A stretch of 64,000 nt of DNA, from NCBI GenBank assembly GCA_009760855.2, contig WPIO01000021.1, forward strand, positions 4,006,501 through 4,070,500, written 5' to 3'. Both the position numbers and the translations under genes were made by a program. This document shows, piece after piece, positions 58,675 to 64,000 of the stretch; the first letter of the stretch is position 1; every line of letters begins with the position of its first letter. A model generated the notes under the pieces. That model was not told where the DNA came from, searched no databases, and was given only the letters and a program-made list of their open reading frames with translations. The stretch is from Cristatella mucedo. Taxonomy: Eukaryota > Bryozoa > Phylactolaemata > Cristatellidae.

Positions 58675-58729
58675 GTGCATGACGGTTACTATTTATATTA
58701 TATTGTTTTGTTTATTCTTGTCTTGCATG
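58525..58729 (+). promoter_or_regulatory. Cluster of five TGCATG (RBFOX-binding) elements around the 93-nt RBFOX exon
   Basis: Sense-strand TGCATG at 58525-58530, 58539-58544, 58573-58578 (its end is 3 nt before the end of the acceptor AG), 58676-58681 (overlapping the 5' splice site at intron +2 to +7) and 58724-58729. A given 6-mer is expected about once per 4 kb per strand; here there are five in 205 nt. RBFOX proteins bind (U)GCAUG, and sites upstream of or overlapping an exon usually cause skipping, so autoregulation is the obvious reading. The motif positions are seen; the function is inferred. Confidence 0.8.
58582..58674 (+). CDS. RBFOX: RBFOX 93-nt exon carrying RNP1
   Basis: Acceptor AATGCATGCAG, donor GAG|GTGCAT, 31 codons from GFGFVTF to EGRKIE. 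Same length and same ends as the vertebrate 93-nt exon, whose skipping is known to make RRM-defective, dominant-negative Fox proteins. The length is a multiple of three, so skipping keeps frame. The donor departs from the GTRAGT consensus because positions +2 to +7 are TGCATG. Confidence 0.96.
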
Positions 58730-61700
58730 GTTACTAAGGTGCCGCTGATCGCTCGTTGTTGACGACGTGATGCCTTTTTTTCTCAACTTTGGAATGCACT
58801 GCTCGTGGCTGCATCATTGCAACTGTCTAGTAGAACCCGTGCCCGGCTTGTACAGAGCTGTCAAACCAACCCGCCCGTTGATAGGATAGTGCCTCGCAGC
58901 ATCCCTGTGCTGGTGCCACCGCCGCTGCCTTGTATGTGCATCGTCGCTGGTCTGCGTTCGGGCAGTCAGCCAGTCCTGTGCAGCATCATTTAATTCAGGT
59001 GCATTGCATGAGAGCAGCAGTAGCTTGTTTAACTGGTGAAATGGTCTTGTGTCATTATTGCTGTCGCTGCTGTCATCGTGATCATCATCGTCGTCATCGT
59101 CATCATAATCGCTATATTATTGCTTTTTTAAAGTCCCACCTGGGGATAGTATACTTTTGTCTCTGCTGTGTCGTCTGATGCCCACGAAAAAAACACGGTC
59201 AGGCATGGTCTGTCTTGCGGGTCTGGAACCCGTTCGAAGTTACCGATCAGAAAATAAGAGGCCCCCCCCCAGAGCATGCCGCGGTTTCTGTAGACCGGCC
59301 ATGCTACGCTGCCCTCGTTGGTGAGCCACGGTTCCAGTTCTGATCCTACGCTGTCTGCTTGTGTCTGCCTTTGCTTTCTGGAAAAATCCGATGCGTGTCT
59401 AATCAGCCAGTGGCAAACTCGATCTGTCTCACGGTTGGCACTCAGGATCTGCTGTCATGCAGACACGCTTTCACACCCTCCACAGACAAGGCCACTGCTG
59501 CATGAGTCACGCTGGGAGCGGACGTTCTTTGTTCCGTCGGCATGCTAGAACTAAGCAGCAAGGCTTTCGAATGGCAGCAAGCACCTTACATTGGCAGCTG
59601 GAGTCCTCATGCATCATGGGCATTGTACTTACCCAGCACCATGCTATGACGTACACGAACGCACACATTTTATGGCGTATCCGTGTAAGCGACGTTTGCG
59701 AGCACGCACACACACGCACACACACACTCACGCACGCACGCACGTGGCCTATGCTGATCCCGCTCTGCCTTGCATTGTGCATCGGTTTCTTTTTGCCTCG
59801 GTCTGGGAGTCGGTGTTGCGCCTTCGTGTAGCCGCCATCTATTTCGGCACGCCTAGCTCTCTCGTGACGCGTTGCTGTTCGACACCGTCTATGTCTGCCC
59901 TAGAGCGGAATGGCAGCTCGTCGTCTCTGCCGCGCCTTCGGTGCGCGAGCGGGTGCACGTGCACTATGCTAGGCGTAGGTTCCTGCATTTTCATTTACCG
60001 CTCGCCCCGACCGGCCGGCCCACCATCCGGCTCGTCGTCCCAGGTTGCTCGTCCGTTGGTCAGGCCGGCCGCCTGCAGTCCTTCTAAAGTGGCCACTGTG
60101 TGGCTTTTGTTCTGTGCAGAGACCACGGTTGGCTGTTTTGAGGGATAAAAGCGTATGCGGTACGTAAGTTTGCATTTATAAAATTGCAGCTATCCTGTGC
60201 CAGCAGTTTATTTTCATGTCTGCTTCACATTGTCGGCCACGCTTGCTGGCATTTTTATGTGCAGGCCCCAGGGTTCTATTACTGCCTTATGTTTCATTCG
60301 CTTGTGTGTCACCGGATTTCCTAGGACAACTGCTGCTTAGTGGTGCTGCTTAGTCGTGTTTTGCGAGAGGGGGTTGTCCACGTTTTATTTCAACTTATGT
60401 TCTACTCATTGTGGTTTTTGTCATGAACAGTTGCACATTGGAAATTTAAAATAGGCACACAAGTGTGTGTTAATGTTGCAAGGTCGGTCATGCATCCGTT
60501 GATCACTGTCTAGGCAACCCCACACATAACGACCGACGAAGGTAAACCTTTTTTACTGGGATAGGATAGAGCACGCCCAAATACGGCATGTTAAAAATAG
60601 GTGTACACGGTAGTCATTGGCATGGCTAGTTCTTGAATTTTGCTCTTCCTAAAAATGTATAATGCTGTGGATCTGAATGACTTAAAACGTTTGAAGAGTA
60701 CACCACAAGAGTAGGCAGTTTTCTACACATTTGCATGCTGCTTTCAGCTTCAATGGCAGATCAATTTTTTGACACAACTCCCCTGCACCCAACAGGTCTC
60801 GTTCTTTTAATATGTAATAGCTAGTTAAATATTTATTACATGCCATGCTAGCTATTATGGCCTGTGATGACCTTAGATGCTGTCCATAAACATCACATAG
60901 CTGCATGTGACTCACTAGGCTGCATTGACGTATATCTGCAGTCATAACGAGATGTCTAAATCTATTCTCTTTAAAATTGCTTATTAGCTTTTCAGAACAG
61001 TCTGCCCCCTCCCCGATAAAAGGATTGACTCATTATTGCTCTAGCTTCATAATTGTTTCCTTATTTTCTCGATAGTCAATGCAAATGGAATGCACACAAT
61101 GGCTCTGCATCTGAAAATACCAGTTAAAAATAAAATAGGCTGTCGTCTGCATTTCAGTGGACTTCGTTCAACTGCTTTGTTTTAGCATCTACACCCACTT
61201 AAGGGCTCAAACATAACGTAGCATTCCTTCCTGTCCGAACATTTCAAACATGATGCATGTAAATGAGAGGCAGACAAATTAGAATTTGTTACGATTGCGA
61301 CTGAACGATGTTCTATGCACTTGTCACACATGTATGAGTATCTAGAAGCAGCTTGCCTGGATCCTACTTGCTGGATTCCTTCCAATCTCAAAAGCCCAGT
61401 CTAGTGCTGATCATAAAGCAATTTTAAAGTTCAGATAGTCTGCGGCTTGTATGCCATTGGACCACGAAACAGTGGTTCAGGTTCGATTTGCCAGATAGTA
61501 TTGCATCATGTCAGTCAATGATCAGGCCAACCTGCCAAAAAGGCATTTGATGCCTTAAGATACGGATAAACCTTGAAGTTAGGCTCTTTGTATCGACATC
61601 TTTGATCGTACTGGCATGTAGCAGGTGTTGGTGGCTGGGACTGCTAAGGCAGTTAGCAAGGGTCTGATTGCTTTCTTAAGCCTGATGTTTCACTTAAAAC

Positions 61701-63555
61701 AGCTTTAAGGAATTAACGTTGTAGATTGTTGAGCAGACTTGAGCTGCTTTGTTTCTGATCACTACGTTCTATATCTTATAAAATATCGCTTTGTCAGTTT
61801 TGGTACTGCTGAACCATAATATGTAAAATGTATAGCATTAAAGCCATCAGCACATTTACCGAAAACGTAGGCGCTTCAAAGATTTGATCCATACAGACTT
61901 AGACGGCACATGACTAGGCGACCACAGTGCCAGATGGCCTGTGCAATTAGACATTAACCGAATCAGAACAATTATTCTTCTGGTAGCTCACGTGACTTCT
62001 ACTAATTATTTGATAGACTCCCTAACTCTGCACTCATTGACAGCGATAAGTATGTTGCTAGGCTCTATTTCAAGTTGAGCAAGAAATAAGTTATCAACAA
62101 AAATGCTATAGTGCAAATGAAAGTTCTTGATACAGACTGAAGGGCCCAGCCTACCAAGGCCATGACTCAATTAAGTATCTCGCCTCCCCCCCTGCTAGCC
62201 ATGCCATGGGGCCGTGTAGTAGCTGCTTATGCCGAAAGGCATAGGTAGTGGCTGCTTTTACACTGCAGTCACAAAAGAAAATATCTGGAACTCTGCTTTA
62301 GTCCTTGTGCTACGACAGTAGCATCATTCTTTGAGGTGATGCTAGCAGTTCATTTTTTTAAAGCTCTTCTTCACAGCAATCACTCGAGTAGCTACCTCAG
62401 TTGCTCTTTTGCATCTTTCATCCCCATTCATCTATTCGGTCGCCATTCACACGGTGCTGCAAATTAAAATTGACCATCACTCCAAACTGCAGATGCAGCA
62501 AGATACTAGCCGATCGGCAGCTTTAGGAGCATAGATATCCATTGAAAAACCTCTTCAGGTGACAATTACTTGACCTCGAGTGTGAGCCGAGTTTTGCTGT
62601 CAGTCTTGCAGCACTCATACTCGTCCGAATGTTTGCTTTCCTTAGGGCAGAATCATTTGCGGACTTCCGAGGTCACCCATTGGCAAATTTCACGTGTGTG
62701 TGTGTGTGTGTGTGTGTCTCAAGGATCTGGGCATTTTCTGGCTCGACCATTGCCTCTTAATTCTCGGTGGACTTCTAGTGACAGCCCCCCAGACCTAGCA
62801 GATCTCACGAAACTTCATGTTCCTTCTGCTGGTGGCTACCTTGACCGAGCTGATGGGCCTTTTGGACCAGCAAGTGGCCGAACGAGACAGTCGGCATTCG
62901 AACTACGTGCTGGCCTCATCGGCGGCCAGCACGTACCCCCAAAGCCAATGGTCCATACCAGCGTCTGCCTGTGTCACGGGTTGCTCTTCCGGGGGACAGG
63001 CTCTGGAAAGGGGCTTTTTGCGCACTGGAAATTTTACCTCGTCATCCAATCCTTGTGACTGGCTGCTCCCTTTGCTACCTCAAAGCAGCAGGCACTTTTT
63101 ATGAAGCCCCCACTTTGGGGTCGTGGCTGGACACTGCATGGATTCCATGATTCTCAAGTGGTGGTAGCAGGGCTAAAGAGCTATAGTGGCTGCCTCCACC
63201 CCATGCTTGCAATTTATTTTATTAGGCAAGGCCAAGATGCTCATAAACATTTGTGACCTGTAGTGAGTGCCACTGTGAGAGCTTTGGTCTTCTGGTACCA
63301 TCGTGCTGGTTGTCCTTTCTGCCCAACTTCCGCACCCGTAAGCACCCCAAGCAGCTTACCACGTGGAACATTCAAAAGAACGCCCGGCTCACCTTTTTTA
63401 TATTATCTATGGATGTGCAGATTGTTTTCAGTTACCTACTTCTTAAAGGCATAGACTTATTTTTCCTTGCAAGGGCGTTTGTGTGGTTAGCAGTGTATGC
63501 TTCTGTCAAGCCTCCAAATCGTAAGGGCCAGCTGACACACTTCTGCCTTACAGTA
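58730..63555. other. Last visible RBFOX intron, no exon found
   Basis: I looked for the exon that follows the 93-nt exon in RBFOX genes (VNNATARV...) and did not find it. Contains (CA)n at about 59703-59745, (TG)n at 62695-62717 and Ser/Leu-rich chance frames at 59591-60148 and 62570-63104. Confidence 0.5.
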
Positions 63556-63559
63556 TAAC

Positions 63560-63705
63560 ATATATAATTCATTTGTATAGCGCCATAAGGGAACTTGATC
63601 CCTGTTCATGTGCTTCACATGTGCCGAAGAGATCGAGCCCGTGTCCTGGGGGGGGGGGTTAAAGGCAAACACCTAACCCCTGGGCTAAACCAGGGCAGTT
63701 TATTT
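63560..63705 (-). mobile_element. tRNA-derived SINE family B
   Basis: CATTTGTATAGCGCCATAAGGGAACTTGATCCC...TGTGCTTCACATGTGC, then AGAGATCGAGCCCGTGTCC (reversed B box), a G-run, and CCCTGGGCTAAACCAGGGC at the head. Confidence 0.82.
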
Positions 63706-63769
63706 GGACAAGCTGCGACGCGACTTCTGGGCTCCTTATTCTAGGTCAAAGTGCTTTGAAAACAATTCA

Positions 63770-63940
63770 GATTCAGCTACCTCTTTTGTATAGCAACTGA
63801 GGAGCCTTTACAGCTATCACCACCACTTGCAGCAGCGATACAGAATCACCCGCCGCAGGATTTGAACCCACGACCTCGGGACCGAGGTCGTGAAAAGCAA
63901 CCGCCTTATCTAGTGTGCCATCACTGCTCACCATTTTAAA
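63770..63940 (-). mobile_element. tRNA-derived SINE family C
   Basis: CTCTTTTGTATAGC, CACCACTTGCAGCAGCGATA, CCGCCGCAGGATTTGAACCC (reversed B box), the palindrome CGACCTCGGGACCGAGGTCG, and GTGTGCCATCACTGCTCACC at the head. Fourth copy, and again in minus orientation. Confidence 0.88.
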
Positions 63941-64000
63941 ACAAAATAAATGGCCTGGATGGCCAGCCCATTTTAAAGAGCTGCATAATAGCAAGCTTAT

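Noticed and set aside
59591-60148. 185-codon plus-strand ORF
   Set aside because: Crosses a CACACA repeat, with no family similarity; within an RBFOX intron.
62570-63104. Overlapping plus-strand frames of 162 and 95 codons
   Set aside because: Checked as possible later RBFOX exons; neither resembles the RBFOX C-terminus and no matching splice phase was found.

Overview
This is a stretch of invertebrate animal nuclear DNA. The genes are split into short exons bounded by GT..AG introns, exons make up only a few percent of the sequence, and the rest is introns and spacer full of LINE and SINE copies, dinucleotide repeats and decayed DNA transposons. I cannot name the species. The three recognisable genes (KAT8/MOF, an aspartylglucosaminidase-like hydrolase, and RBFOX) together point to a metazoan; the repeat types fit many marine invertebrates.

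Layout. 1-7.7 kb: AT-rich spacer with old LINE pieces and a long (CT)n/(AT)n tract. 7.7-9.2 kb: two LINE 3' ends. 9.2-10.3 kb: GC-richer promoter area, with a possible divergent first exon on the minus strand. 10.1-22.5 kb: complete KAT8/MOF acetyltransferase gene, plus strand, ten coding exons, 448 codons. Its 6.9-kb intron 3 holds at least six mobile-element remnants. 22.7-26.0 kb: spacer between convergent genes. 26.0-34.5 kb: glycosylasparaginase (AGA)-like gene, minus strand, eight exons, about 314 codons, rebuilt by joining exons in phase. It has no visible signal peptide. 34.2-35.3 kb: GC-rich probable promoter of that gene. 36-48.3 kb: repeats (a long AT hairpin, the longest LINE copy, other LINE copies) and a very GC-rich block at 39.6-42.6 kb containing a CGG repeat. 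48.3-53 kb: spacer with one small candidate secreted ORF. 53.1 kb to the right edge: 5' part of an RBFOX (Fox-1) splicing-factor gene, plus strand. A poly-Ala exon and three exons carrying most of the RRM are visible; the rest must lie beyond base 64000.

The three genes do unrelated jobs: histone H4 acetylation, glycoprotein breakdown and splicing control. The most interesting feature is regulatory. The 93-nt RRM exon of RBFOX is surrounded by five TGCATG motifs, the RNA element that RBFOX proteins bind. One lies 3 nt before the 3' splice site AG end and another overlaps the 5' splice site, which suggests autoregulated skipping of the RNP1 exon.

The repeats form a small ecosystem. A CR1/L2-like LINE with an (AAT)n tail and a tRNA-headed SINE share the same 3' stem-loop. 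A second LINE family has an (ATTAC/TACAT)n tail, and a second tRNA-derived SINE carries a palindrome. I saw no rRNA gene, functional tRNA gene, CRISPR array or prokaryotic gene.
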